Source: JABDIP01 sp965227455 (lineage in GTDB: Bacteria; Pseudomonadota; Alphaproteobacteria; DSM-16000; Inquilinaceae). From it: a stretch of DNA of 64,000 nt. Under the pieces are notes generated by a model that was not told the origin of the DNA, ran no database searches, and saw nothing but the letters and a program-made list of their open reading frames with translations. The DNA is taken from positions 2,356,001 to 2,420,000 of the forward strand of contig OZ245752.1 of the NCBI GenBank assembly GCA_965227455.1, read 5' to 3'. This document shows positions 34,603 to 43,298 of the stretch, in pieces. Position numbers and translations under genes: made by a program. Position 1 is the first letter of the stretch; the number at the start of each line of letters is the position of its first letter.

Positions 34603-35787
34603 TTACAGCCCCAGGTTCACGAAGATGATCGAGAAGATCGCATCGAGCACGATGACCAGGAAGATCGACTCCACTACCGACTTGGTCGTCATCTGGCCAA
34701 CGCTTTCTGCGCTGCCGCTGACCTTCAGCCCCTCATAACAGCCGATCATGGCAATCGCGAAGGCGAAGACCGGCGCCTTGATGAGGCCGAGCCAGAGCTG
34801 ATCCAGCCCGACCGCCGACTGCAATTGCTTGAGGAACTGCCCGAAGGTGATGTCGAGCACGAAGTAGCTCATCATGGCACCGCCGGCCAGGGCCACCACA
34901 TCCGCCAGGAAGGCCAGCAGCGGCAGGGTCAGCACCAGGGCGGCGACCCGCGGAATGACCAGGATCTCGACCGGGTCGATGCCGATGGTCTGCATCGCGT
35001 CGACCTCTTCATTCACCTTCATGGTGCCGATCTGGGCGGTAAAGGAGGATCCGGAACGGCCGGCGATAATGATCGCGGTGATCAGTATGCCCAGCTCGCG
35101 CAGGATGGAGATTCCCAGCAGGTTGACGACGAACAGCTCGGCGCCGAACTGGCGCAGCTGCTCTGCGCCCTGATAGGCCAGCACGACACCGATCAGGAAT
35201 GAGAGCAGCGCCACGATCGGCAGCGCATTCAGCCCCACCTGCTCCATGTGGTAGACCGTGGAGGTGAAGCGCAGGCGGCCCGGGCGCAGGATCACCCCCA
35301 CCGATTTCGACACCAGAAGGCCGAAAAATCCCACCAGGTCCCGCACTTCGTGGGCAATCTCGAAGCTGGACTGGCCGACCCGATTGGCGATTTCCACGAA
35401 CTTGGGCGGCATCGGCGCTTCGATCTGGACTTCGGTATCGGATTGTCCGACATCGTCCAGCAGCGCCTCGAAGGCCGGCCGAGCGCCGGTCACCGTAACC
35501 TGCAACCCGCGGCCTCGATACTCATCCATCATCCGACGCAGAAGCCAGGCGCCGGAGGTGTCCAGGGTCTCCACCTGGGCCATTTCGACCGTCAGGGCCT
35601 TGGCGCCATCGGCGGCCTTCGCGCTCGACAGTTCCTTGCTGAGCCGGGTCGCGGAGCGGATGTCCCAACGGCCGCCGACCGAGATCAGCAGGTCGTCGCC
35701 GGTGCGCTCCGACCGGACCCAGGCGCTGGAGACATCGGATGGGTCCGTCGCGCCGGCCGTCAGATGCGTGGCGTCGACCGCCATCAC
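34603..35787 (-). CDS. mlaE: MlaE-type permease with N-terminal STAS (MlaB-like) domain
   Basis: 394-residue fusion. Residues about 1-120 form a STAS domain (LLISVGGRWDIRSATRLSKE, LTVEMAQVETLDTSGAWLLR with the usual Asp-Thr-Ser-Gly). Residues about 135-394 form the MlaE permease (PIVALLSFLIGVVLAYQGAE, MKVNEEVDAMQTIGIDPVEI, FAIAMIGCYEGLKVSGSAES). In E. coli the STAS part is the separate protein MlaB that activates MlaF; the fusion supplies it in fixed stoichiometry. First gene of the operon, divergent from apt across a 70-base control region. Confidence 0.93.
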   Translation of the reverse strand: MMAVDATHLTAGATDPSDVSSAWVRSERTGDDLLISVGGRWDIRSATRLSKELSSAKAADGAKALTVEMAQVETLDTSGAWLLRRMMDEYRGRGLQVTVTGARPAFEALLDDVGQSDTEVQIEAPMPPKFVEIANRVGQSSFEIAHEVRDLVGFFGLLVSKSVGVILRPGRLRFTSTVYHMEQVGLNALPIVALLSFLIGVVLAYQGAEQLRQFGAELFVVNLLGISILRELGILITAIIIAGRSGSSFTAQIGTMKVNEEVDAMQTIGIDPVEILVIPRVAALVLTLPLLAFLADVVALAGGAMMSYFVLDITFGQFLKQLQSAVGLDQLWLGLIKAPVFAFAIAMIGCYEGLKVSGSAESVGQMTTKSVVESIFLVIVLDAIFSIIFVNLGL

Positions 35788-35909
35788 GCACCTCCCATCA
35801 ATGGCGCTGCGGACTGCAAGATGATCGTCAACTTGCCGTTCATTCGGTTATCGTCTAATTGGGCGCAGAGTGGCTGGAGACCGGTCGCGCAATGGCACAG
35901 GACCGTCCG

Positions 35910-36425
35910 ATGGACCTCAAGGACCATATACGCAGCATTCCCGATTTTCCTAAGCCCGGCATCCTTTTTTACGATATTTCGCCTTTGTTGGCCCACCCGG
36001 AGGCGTGGCGGACGGCGGTGGAGCGCCTGGCGGAGGTGATCCGGCCGGAAAAGCCCGATCTTCTGGTCGGAATCGAATCGCGCGGGTTTCTCACGGCGGC
36101 TCCCCTGGCTTTCGAGATCGGCTGCGGGTTTCTGATGCTGCGCAAGCAGGGCAAGTTACCCGGCAAGACCATTCCGCACACATATGCGCTGGAATATGGC
36201 CAGGATACGATTGAGATTCAGGCCGATGCCGTAACGCCGGGGCAGCGCGTGGTGGTCCTCGACGACCTGCTGGCCACTGGCGGCACGCTGGCCGCGTCGA
36301 TCGAGTTGCTGCGGGAGGTCGGCGCCGATGTCCGCTCGGCGGCCTGCATCATCGAATTGACCTTCCTGAAGGGCCGGGATCGGATCGACGTGCCGTTGAA
36401 CGTGCTGATGCAGTACGATTCCTGA
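35910..36425 (+). CDS. apt: Adenine phosphoribosyltransferase
   Basis: 171-residue purine salvage enzyme converting adenine and PRPP to AMP. DLKDHIRSIPDFPKPGILFY opens the family, IESRGFLTAAPLAFEIGCGF binds adenine, and VVVLDDLLATGGTLAASIEL is the PRPP loop. Start 35910 (MDLKDHIRSIP) gives the usual length; upstream ATG 35892 would add 6 residues and 35859 would add 17. It is divergent from mlaE and convergent with the GGDEF gene. Confidence 0.96.
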   Translation: MDLKDHIRSIPDFPKPGILFYDISPLLAHPEAWRTAVERLAEVIRPEKPDLLVGIESRGFLTAAPLAFEIGCGFLMLRKQGKLPGKTIPHTYALEYGQDTIEIQADAVTPGQRVVVLDDLLATGGTLAASIELLREVGADVRSAACIIELTFLKGRDRIDVPLNVLMQYDS

Positions 36426-36446
36426 ACCGCCGCTCCGAGGCGCACC

Positions 36447-37352
36447 TCAATCGCGATCGCCCGCGATGGCGAACCCGCCGCCCGCCCGCTTGGCGCGGTA
36501 CATGGCATGGTCGGCGCTGTTCAGGACCGCGCTCGGATCCTCTCCATCCGTCGGGTAGATGGCGATTCCGACCGACATCCCAATGCTCACCGCATCGCTC
36601 TCCAGGGCGACCGGCTGACCGACAATGCCAAGCAGGCGCTTTGCCACATGCACGGCGTCCTGCACCGATTCTGCGGTCGGCAACAGCACGGCAAACTCGT
36701 CACCGCCCATCCGGGCGATGGTATCGGATGCCCGTAGTACCGCGCTGGCTCTTTGGGCGATCTCGATGAGCACGGCATCGCCGGCGGCGTGACCATGGCC
36801 GTCATTGACCGCCTTGAACCCGTCGAGGTCAAAGGTGGCGATGGCAAAACTGTGGTCTCCCCGGCGCGCGAGTTCGATGGCCTGCTCCAGACGATTGTGG
36901 AACAGCGATCGGTTCCAGAGCCCCGTCAGCCCGTCTTCGAATCCCATCTGCTCCAACCGCTGCTCGACCCGCTTGCGCTCCATCGCATAGCGGATCGAGC
37001 GTTCCAGCAACGAGGCACCGATGCCGTCCTTGACCAGATAGTCGACGGCACCGGCCGCCATGGCGTCCAAATCGGTCTGCCGGCTGTTGTCGGCGGTCAG
37101 GAAGATGATCGGAGAGCGGCAGCCGGCCTTCACCGCTGCCCGCACCAGGTCCAACCCGTCGCGGCTGCCCAGCCTATAGTCGACCAGGTAGACGTCGTGA
37201 CCGTCGGCGACCATGGCGGACAGCCCGGCCTCGAAGGTGTCGGCCCAATCCGACCGCACATTGCCGCCGAACGCATCCGACAGCAGATCGCGCACCAGGA
37301 CGCTGTCATCCTCGTCATCGTCGATCAGGAGGATGTTCGGCGCCGCGCTCAT
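36447..37352 (-). CDS. Response regulator with GGDEF output domain (diguanylate cyclase)
   Basis: 301-residue two-domain protein. The receiver domain (residues 1-125) has the acidic pair DDDEDD (11-16) and phosphoacceptor Asp58 in VYLVDYRLG. The GGDEF domain (about 138-298) has an intact active site GGDEF (216-220) and an inhibitory RxxD site RASD (207-210). Both features indicate an active, product-inhibited maker of c-di-GMP. It follows the single-receiver gene by 16 bases and is the last gene of the four-gene sensory operon. It is the likely output of the kinase. Confidence 0.9.
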   Translation of the reverse strand: MSAAPNILLIDDDEDDSVLVRDLLSDAFGGNVRSDWADTFEAGLSAMVADGHDVYLVDYRLGSRDGLDLVRAAVKAGCRSPIIFLTADNSRQTDLDAMAAGAVDYLVKDGIGASLLERSIRYAMERKRVEQRLEQMGFEDGLTGLWNRSLFHNRLEQAIELARRGDHSFAIATFDLDGFKAVNDGHGHAAGDAVLIEIAQRASAVLRASDTIARMGGDEFAVLLPTAESVQDAVHVAKRLLGIVGQPVALESDAVSIGMSVGIAIYPTDGEDPSAVLNSADHAMYRAKRAGGGFAIAGDRD

Positions 37353-37368
37353 ATCCTGCTTGCCCAAT

Positions 37369-37818
37369 TCAGGCCCCCGGCAACGCAACGGTTCCGAACC
37401 AGTAGCTGTCGATCGATCTGACGATCTCCACCAGACGGTCGAAGCTGGACGGCTTGGTGATGAAGGAGTTGGCCCCGAGCTGATAGGCCTTGCGAATATC
37501 GGCCTGGGCCGTGGAGGTGGAGAAGATGATGATCGGGGTCCGCCAGAACTCCGGATCGGATTTGATCTCGAACAGCGCCTCGCGTCCGTCCTTGACCGGC
37601 ATGTTGAGGTCCAGCAGGACAAGGCGCGGCAGCGGTTCGTCGATGCGATCGGCGAACGGCCCCTGGCGCCGCAGGTACTCCAGCAGTTCCACCCCGTCGG
37701 ACACGAAATCCACGCGCGCATCCGGTCGCACTTCGGAGATCGCATCCTTGATCAGAAGTTGATCGTCGGGATCGTCATCTGCGACCAGTACGGTGATATT
37801 TTCCGCGGCTCCGGTCAT
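37369..37818 (-). CDS. Single-domain response regulator (Rcp1-like)
   Basis: 149-residue receiver with acidic pocket ADDDPDD (residues 13-19), phosphoacceptor Asp70 in LVLLDLNMP, a Ser/Thr at IIIFSTSTA and a conserved Lys at FITKPSSF. There is no output domain. This family commonly pairs with kinases whose H-box reads ASHDLQEPL, which the adjacent kinase has. Its ATG shares one base with the kinase stop (TAATG). It may relay phosphate or compete with the receiver-GGDEF protein. Confidence 0.9.
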   Translation of the reverse strand: MTGAAENITVLVADDDPDDQLLIKDAISEVRPDARVDFVSDGVELLEYLRRQGPFADRIDEPLPRLVLLDLNMPVKDGREALFEIKSDPEFWRTPIIIFSTSTAQADIRKAYQLGANSFITKPSSFDRLVEIVRSIDSYWFGTVALPGA

Positions 37819-39959
37819 TAGGCTACCTTTCTGACGGCGTCTCCGCCGGGCAGGACGACTGTGAAAGTGGCACCGCCGCCCGGTCGTCCACGGGCAACGA
37901 TGCTTCCGCCATGGCGCTCGCAAATCTTGCGGCAGATCGCGAGCCCAACGCCCGTCCCCTGATAGGCGGACCGGCCATGCAGTCTTTGAAAGATCCCGAA
38001 AATGCGTTCGGCGTGCTCCTGCTCGAACCCGATGCCGTTATCCGCCACCTCGATATTGCAGGCGCCGCCTTCCGATGCTCGATGGGCATGGATGCGGACC
38101 AGCGGCGGAACCCCCTTGCGCCGGTATTTGATGCCGTTGCCGATCAGGTTCTGAAACAACTGGCGCATCTGCATCGGGTCCGCCCTCACCGTCGGCAAAT
38201 CTTGCAGATCGATGGTGGCATCGGATTCCTGGATTCGGATTTCCAGATCGGAGACGACGCCGCGCACCAATTCGCCGAGATCGACAGCCACCAGCCTAAG
38301 CTCGCCGCGTCCGACCTGCGAAAACGCAAGAAGATCGACGATCAGGGCCTGCATGCGGCTCGTCGCGGCCTCGATACGGGTGAGATAGTCCTGCCCCTGT
38401 TCGTCCAATTGGTCCCTGTATTTGCTCCGCAACCGGTCGCTGAAAGCCTGCACTTTCCGCAACGGCTCCTGCAGATCGTGCGACGCGACCGACGCGAATT
38501 GCTGCAGCTCTGCGTTGGACCGCGCCAACTCCTGGGCGCGGCGCTGGAGCAGTTGCTCGGATTCCTTGCGTTCGGAAATATCGACCAACACGAAGATGCG
38601 ATCCTCGCGGCTCGCCCCGTCACCCATCATCCGGGTTGCGGACACCTGGACCGGAAGGGTTCGCCCGGTCTCGGTCTTCAGGGCGCCCTCGATGGACGTG
38701 ACCTCGCCCCGTGTTAGCTGGCGCAGGCCATACTCGCCATTCTCCAGGAAGGACTCGATGGGCCGGTCGAGCAGCGCCTCCTGGTTGCCGCCCACGTTCC
38801 GCGCGAACGCCCTATTGAAGCGGCGGATCCGGCCCTCGCGGTCGGTCACCAGAAGCATCTCGCCAATGGAATTCAGGATGGTGTCGACGTGATCGCGCGA
38901 TGTGGTGGTGCGCTCCAGGCGCTCGAGCATGGTGTTGAAGGAATGGGCCAGCGAATGCAGCTCGGCAAATCCGGACGGCTTGGCGCGGTAGCTCAGGGCG
39001 TTGACGCCCCTGATCCCTTCCATGTCTTCGGCGAACTGCCGGATCGGCTTGGTCGTCAGCCAGGCCGTGGTGACAATGCCGAGACCGACCGCAGCGACGC
39101 TGAAAACCAGCACCAGCCCGGTCAGACGGTACAGGTTGGTGACCGACCGGAAGGCATCGGACCGCAGCTCGCCGGCCATGAACTCCAGCTCCGGGATATA
39201 CGGGATCCTGGCGCCGGCGGCGACCCATTGCGGACCGTATGCGCCCTGGCCGCCTTCGAGCACTTTGCCCTCGGCCAGGAAGGTGTCGTCGGAGGAGAAG
39301 AGCACCGTTCCGTCCGCCGCATGGACAGCCATGGCGCCGACCAGAACCGGCACCGAGAGCAATTGCCTCAGCGCCACCGGATCCAGATCCACGACAATGA
39401 TGCCTTCGGGCCGTCCGGAAATCTTCACCGGAAAGGCCAAGATCATGCCGTCCTGGTCGATCCGCGTGGCCCGTTCGCCGGCCATCACATTGTCTACCCA
39501 GGGCTCCGACTCATAACTCCGGCCCGATGCGTTGGAGGCAATCATCCGCCCCCGGTAGTCGGCAAGCGTCACCCGGGCGCCCGAGGGTCCCGGCAACCGC
39601 AACTCCTGGAAATAGACAGGGATGTAGCTTTCCCGATCCTGGATATCGATCAGGCCGTTCACGACTAGGTCGTTTTCCGCGATGCCGGCCGCCGCATCGA
39701 TCAACGCCTGGGTCTGCGCAGAGATCACCGCGGCGACCTGGGTCGCCTGCTGGCTCAGGCGCTGGTTCACCTCCTCCTCGTAGGTCTGCCGGACCAGGAA
39801 CGACTCGGCCAGCGTTATTCCCAGCAGGAAAAGGATGGTGGCGGGCAGCACATGCAGCAGAACATGGCGCAGCAGCTTGGCCGGCGCCCGGCGGCCATCG
39901 GCCGGCGACCCGGCCACGGTATCGCAGTCCACCACCAGATGGGCCGTCGTATCCGTCAC
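37818..39959 (-). CDS. Membrane sensor histidine kinase with periplasmic sensor, HAMP and PAS domains
   Basis: 713-residue kinase. Transmembrane helix 1 (about 30-55) is followed by a periplasmic double-Cache-like sensor (about 58-275), helix 2 (about 278-300), HAMP (about 301-355) and PAS (about 357-465). HisKA follows with phosphoacceptor His494 in VASHDLQEPL, then HATPase with NLIGNGIKY, DNGIGFE and GTGVGLAI. There is no receiver domain of its own. The gene overlaps the binding-protein gene upstream (ATGA) and the receiver gene downstream (TAATG). The sensor probably reads the neighbouring periplasmic binding protein, a small ligand, or both. Confidence 0.92.
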   Translation of the reverse strand: MTDTTAHLVVDCDTVAGSPADGRRAPAKLLRHVLLHVLPATILFLLGITLAESFLVRQTYEEEVNQRLSQQATQVAAVISAQTQALIDAAAGIAENDLVVNGLIDIQDRESYIPVYFQELRLPGPSGARVTLADYRGRMIASNASGRSYESEPWVDNVMAGERATRIDQDGMILAFPVKISGRPEGIIVVDLDPVALRQLLSVPVLVGAMAVHAADGTVLFSSDDTFLAEGKVLEGGQGAYGPQWVAAGARIPYIPELEFMAGELRSDAFRSVTNLYRLTGLVLVFSVAAVGLGIVTTAWLTTKPIRQFAEDMEGIRGVNALSYRAKPSGFAELHSLAHSFNTMLERLERTTTSRDHVDTILNSIGEMLLVTDREGRIRRFNRAFARNVGGNQEALLDRPIESFLENGEYGLRQLTRGEVTSIEGALKTETGRTLPVQVSATRMMGDGASREDRIFVLVDISERKESEQLLQRRAQELARSNAELQQFASVASHDLQEPLRKVQAFSDRLRSKYRDQLDEQGQDYLTRIEAATSRMQALIVDLLAFSQVGRGELRLVAVDLGELVRGVVSDLEIRIQESDATIDLQDLPTVRADPMQMRQLFQNLIGNGIKYRRKGVPPLVRIHAHRASEGGACNIEVADNGIGFEQEHAERIFGIFQRLHGRSAYQGTGVGLAICRKICERHGGSIVARGRPGGGATFTVVLPGGDAVRKVA

Positions 39960-41176
39960 GGCACGGCCATGGGGACAATCGCCCCGCCTTCGGAGAACCG
40001 AAACAGGCCGAAATCTCCGGTGTCCAACGCATCGTGCCGCTCGGCCGTGAATGCCGGATCGTATGAGCGCACCAGGCCGCGATGCGGACCGAGGCGTTCC
40101 ATGGCCTGACGGACCTGGTCGCGATCTACGGTGTCCGCCAGTTCGATCGCCTGATGCAGCAGATGCACAAGGTCGTAGGCCTGCGCCGTGCCCACCGGCG
40201 ACTGCACCCGCTCAGGCGAAATGCAATCAGCGAACCGGGCGCAATAGGCCTCGTAGACGCGGGTCGCAATCTCCGGATCGGGCGGGTCGACGAACGAAAA
40301 GGTCTGAAGGAAGGTCAGATCGACAACATCCAGAGCCGCTCCCAGCCGCTGCGGCACGTCGGCGCCGGTGATGCCCCAATGAGAGATGATCGGCAGCCGG
40401 TCTTCGGCCGGACGCAGGGCCATTTCCCGAATGGCGGCGGCGCCCTCCGGGGCGTTCGCCACCAACATGATCACGTCGGCGCCGCCCGCGACAAGGGCAT
40501 CGATCTCGGCGGACATGCTCCGCTGGCCGGAGTTGAACCATTGAATTCCTGCCGGCGCCATGCCCAGCCGCCCCAGGGCCGCCTTCATCGCGACCTCGTT
40601 GGAGCGCCCCCAGGAGGTCCGCCACAGCAGCAGCCCTGGTCGAACGAAACCACGCCTCAAGGCGGCGTCGATCAGGAATCCACCGGCGAACTCATCGCGC
40701 ACCGAGACACGGAATACGAAACTCGGATCATAGCCATTGTCGACGATGGCTGTTCCGGCGGCCCACGGACCCAGGTAGACGATGCGGTGCCTGTGGATCG
40801 CTTCCAATTGGGCCAGGCTGACCGGTGTCAGCATGCCGCCAACCACCGCCACCAAATCGTCCAGCTGTGCGAGCTCCTCGATATTGTCCATGCCGCGCGC
40901 CGGGTTGCCCCGATTGTCACGGACCACCAATTCCAAGGGACGGCCGAGGGCGCCGCCGGCGGCATTGATTTCATCGATTGCGAGGACGATTCCCCGGCGA
41001 ATGGCCTCGCCCGCCTGCAGCACCGTCATATCGGCGTCGAGCCCGATGCGAATTGGGCGCGAATCGCGTGCCTCGGCAGCCGTGCCAGACGGAATCGGAG
41101 TTCCTGCAAGCACGACGACTAGAACCACGAAGATAAAACGTGCCGAGAGGCGCGCCCTCCACAAATGGTAGATCAT
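39956..41176 (-). CDS. Periplasmic binding protein of the branched-chain amino acid receptor type, signalling-linked
   Basis: 406-residue type I periplasmic binding protein (LivJ/AmiC-like). A signal peptide (about residues 1-34, ending SGTAAEA) is followed by RIGLDADMTVLQAGEAIRRG, IDEINAAGGALGRPLELVV and VVGGMLTPVSLAQLEAIHRH, all typical of the family. No ABC transporter permease or ATPase is near; instead it overlaps a sensor kinase gene by four bases. It is therefore likely a ligand receptor for the kinase rather than for transport. First gene of the operon, preceded by an inverted repeat at 41231-41284. Confidence 0.88.
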   Translation of the reverse strand: MIYHLWRARLSARFIFVVLVVVLAGTPIPSGTAAEARDSRPIRIGLDADMTVLQAGEAIRRGIVLAIDEINAAGGALGRPLELVVRDNRGNPARGMDNIEELAQLDDLVAVVGGMLTPVSLAQLEAIHRHRIVYLGPWAAGTAIVDNGYDPSFVFRVSVRDEFAGGFLIDAALRRGFVRPGLLLWRTSWGRSNEVAMKAALGRLGMAPAGIQWFNSGQRSMSAEIDALVAGGADVIMLVANAPEGAAAIREMALRPAEDRLPIISHWGITGADVPQRLGAALDVVDLTFLQTFSFVDPPDPEIATRVYEAYCARFADCISPERVQSPVGTAQAYDLVHLLHQAIELADTVDRDQVRQAMERLGPHRGLVRSYDPAFTAERHDALDTGDFGLFRFSEGGAIVPMAVP

Positions 41177-41230
41177 GTCTTGTCGAAATTCTATAAAAGT
41201 AGCGGGAAAGTCTATTTTTACTATTTCCTA

Positions 41231-41284
41231 CACTGGTCAAGAATGTCTTAAATCGCCGCGATTTCAAGGCTTGACTGACCAGTG
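41231..41284. repeat. Inverted repeat in the sensory operon control region
   Basis: CACTGGTCA (41231-41239) is repeated inverted as TGACCAGTG (41276-41284), with a second smaller inverted repeat AAATCG/CGATTT (41250-41255, 41259-41264) inside. It lies between the divergent-facing end of the amidase gene and the start of the binding-protein operon. It may be an operator, or a terminator-like fold for the amidase gene lacking a T-run. Confidence 0.5.
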
Positions 41285-41302
41285 ACTCCGGACGGTGGAG
41301 TC

Positions 41303-42523
41303 CTATGCATCCCTGACGCCAAGTTTTCGCGCCGCCGCCAGCAGCATGCGGTCGCCACCCGGCGCTGCGACGAGCGAAATGCCCAGCGGCGCCCCTTCCG
41401 AGGCCGCAGCGGGAATGGAGAGCTGCGGCAGGTAACCCAGCCCGGCGATACAGAGAATGCCAAGCGCCCGATTGCGGTAGCGCACGGTCTCATCGCGCGG
41501 CAGCGCCTTCAGCGGCGCCGCACCTGGAGCCGAGGGCAGCACCAGTATCGTGTTGCCGCCCAGCAGGCTCCGCAGGCGGTCGGCGATGTCGGCCCGAAAC
41601 GCGCCCGCCGCTTCGAATGCGGCATCCGGTACCTCCGAGGCGAGACGAAACCGCTCGTCTATGCCCGGCCCGAAGACAGGGTTGTTCCGGCTGACCCATT
41701 CGCCGTGGCTCTGCCAGATCTCGCGCCATTGCAGGGCCTGGAAATGGGCCAGCCACGTGTCCAACCCCTCGGCCGCCACAATGACCGGTTCGGCCGGGCC
41801 AAGTGCCGACGACAGCCAGTCGACAGCGTCGTCCAAGGCCCCCCTGGCCTCGGGCAAAACCCGATCGAATGCATCTGTCGCATAGAGCAGCGGTCCCGGA
41901 TCGCCGGGTGAGCCCGGTTCGAGAAGCACCTCCCCGACCCGCTCAAGCAGCGCCGGGTCGCGGGCGAACCACCCGACCGTGTCGAAGCTCGGCGCGAGCG
42001 GCATGATGCCGTCGAGCGAGATCGCACCGTGGCTGGACCGCAGCCCGTATAGCCCGCAATAGCTCGCCGGGGCCCGGACCGAACCGCCGGTATCGGAGCC
42101 CAGCGCGAAGTCGACCAGCCCGCCGGCGACCGCCGAGGCCGAACCGTTGGACGAGCCGCCGGGAATGCGGTCGGGGGCCGCCGAATTCACCGGCGTGCCG
42201 TAGTGATGGTTCTCGCCGTTGAGGCTGAACGCCAACTCGTCGGTCAGGGTCTTGCCCACCAATGTCGCGCCGGCAGCCAGCAGATCGGCGACCGCCGGCG
42301 CCGTTCGTTCGGCCGGCGGGTGGGAAGCGAGCCAGTCCGGATTGCCGCAGCAGCAGGTCTGCCCGGCGACGTCGTAGATATCCTTGGCGGCAAAGCGCAG
42401 GCCGGCCAGCGGGCCGTCCGACGCGCCATCGATATGCACGTCGACATGTCGGCAAAATGCCCCCAACGCATCGTCCACTGTGCCTGCTCCCCTGCCAGCC
42501 ATCCTCATTCCGAGCACTGGCAC
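41303..42523 (-). CDS. Amidase signature family protein
   Basis: 406-residue hydrolase of the amidase signature family (Ser-cisSer-Lys triad). The Lys is in LRFAAKDIYDVAG, cis-Ser and nucleophile region in PGGSSNGSASAVAGG and GSDTGGSVRAPASYCGLYGL. The Gly/Ser core is complete, so it should be active. Residues 6 and 8 (Met) offer alternative starts. Family members cleave diverse amides and the substrate cannot be told. It is not adjacent to gat genes, so it is not GatA. Single-gene unit, divergent from the ribosome-associated protein gene. Confidence 0.88.
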   Translation of the reverse strand: MPVLGMRMAGRGAGTVDDALGAFCRHVDVHIDGASDGPLAGLRFAAKDIYDVAGQTCCCGNPDWLASHPPAERTAPAVADLLAAGATLVGKTLTDELAFSLNGENHHYGTPVNSAAPDRIPGGSSNGSASAVAGGLVDFALGSDTGGSVRAPASYCGLYGLRSSHGAISLDGIMPLAPSFDTVGWFARDPALLERVGEVLLEPGSPGDPGPLLYATDAFDRVLPEARGALDDAVDWLSSALGPAEPVIVAAEGLDTWLAHFQALQWREIWQSHGEWVSRNNPVFGPGIDERFRLASEVPDAAFEAAGAFRADIADRLRSLLGGNTILVLPSAPGAAPLKALPRDETVRYRNRALGILCIAGLGYLPQLSIPAAASEGAPLGISLVAAPGGDRMLLAAARKLGVRDA

Positions 42524-42657
42524 GCATTATCCACCTGTGCGGAACCCGCGCCAGCCCACGGCACCAACCCCAGGATTAATCCAGGTCAATGCCGAGTCTC
42601 GTCCAGCGACGCAGGATATGAGCCAACTGAATCTGGCAACGAAGGACGGATCGGCGG

Positions 42658-43233
42658 ATGAAAACCCCATTGGAAGTTGTTTTCCGCAATTTGGAACGGT
42701 CGGAAGCGATCATGGCGCGGGTCGAAGAGAAGGCCGGGCGGCTGGAGCAGTTCTTCGACCACATCCTGCGATGCCGTGTCGTTGTCGAGGCGCCCCACCG
42801 CCATCACCACCGCGGCAAGCTCTATTCGGTCGGCATCGAGATCAGCGTTCCCGGCAAACATCTCGTGGTCAATCACGCCGGGCCGTCCAACCATGCCCAC
42901 GAAGACGTCTATGTCGCGATCCGCGACGCCTTCAAGGCGGCAACCCGGCAGCTCGAGGACCACGTCCGGACCGTCCGCGGCAAAGTGAAATTCCACGAGG
43001 TGCCGCCGCACGGACGGGTTCTGCAGATTTTCCCCGAGGAGGGTCACGGGATTGTCCAGACCGCCGATGGGCAGGAGGTGTTCTTCAACCGTTCCAGCGT
43101 GCCGAATGGCGGGTTCGACGACCTGGAAGTCGGAACCGAGGTCCGCATCACGCTCGCTCTGGAGGAGCACGGCAAGCAATTCCGGGCGCAACATGTGCAT
43201 CCGGTGGGCAAGCACCACCTCATTGATCCATAA
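42658..43233 (+). CDS. Ribosome hibernation (S30AE) domain fused to a cold-shock domain
   Basis: 191-residue two-domain protein. Residues about 1-110 match the S30AE/HPF-RaiA fold (PLEVVFRNLERSEAIMARVE, HHHRGKLYSVGIEISVPGKH, DVYVAIRDAFKAATRQLEDH). Residues about 118-185 match a cold-shock (OB) domain (HGRVLQIFPEEGHGIVQTAD, GQEVFFNRSSV, VGTEVRITLALEEHGKQFRA). S30AE domains bind the 30S decoding centre to silence ribosomes; cold-shock domains bind single-stranded RNA. The fusion could couple ribosome inactivation with RNA binding. It lies 65 bases upstream of pcm, which repairs aged proteins, so both may serve survival. Confidence 0.85.
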   Translation: MKTPLEVVFRNLERSEAIMARVEEKAGRLEQFFDHILRCRVVVEAPHRHHHRGKLYSVGIEISVPGKHLVVNHAGPSNHAHEDVYVAIRDAFKAATRQLEDHVRTVRGKVKFHEVPPHGRVLQIFPEEGHGIVQTADGQEVFFNRSSVPNGGFDDLEVGTEVRITLALEEHGKQFRAQHVHPVGKHHLIDP

Positions 43234-43298
43234 ACGGCAGCGTCGATCCGCGAAGTCCGATTCCCAGATCGGTCCGCATTTGCTATTTTCCCGGGGCT

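Noticed and set aside
37353..37745. Upstream extension of the receiver-GGDEF frame
   Set aside because: It lies in another frame of the single-receiver gene; the conserved receiver starts at 37352.
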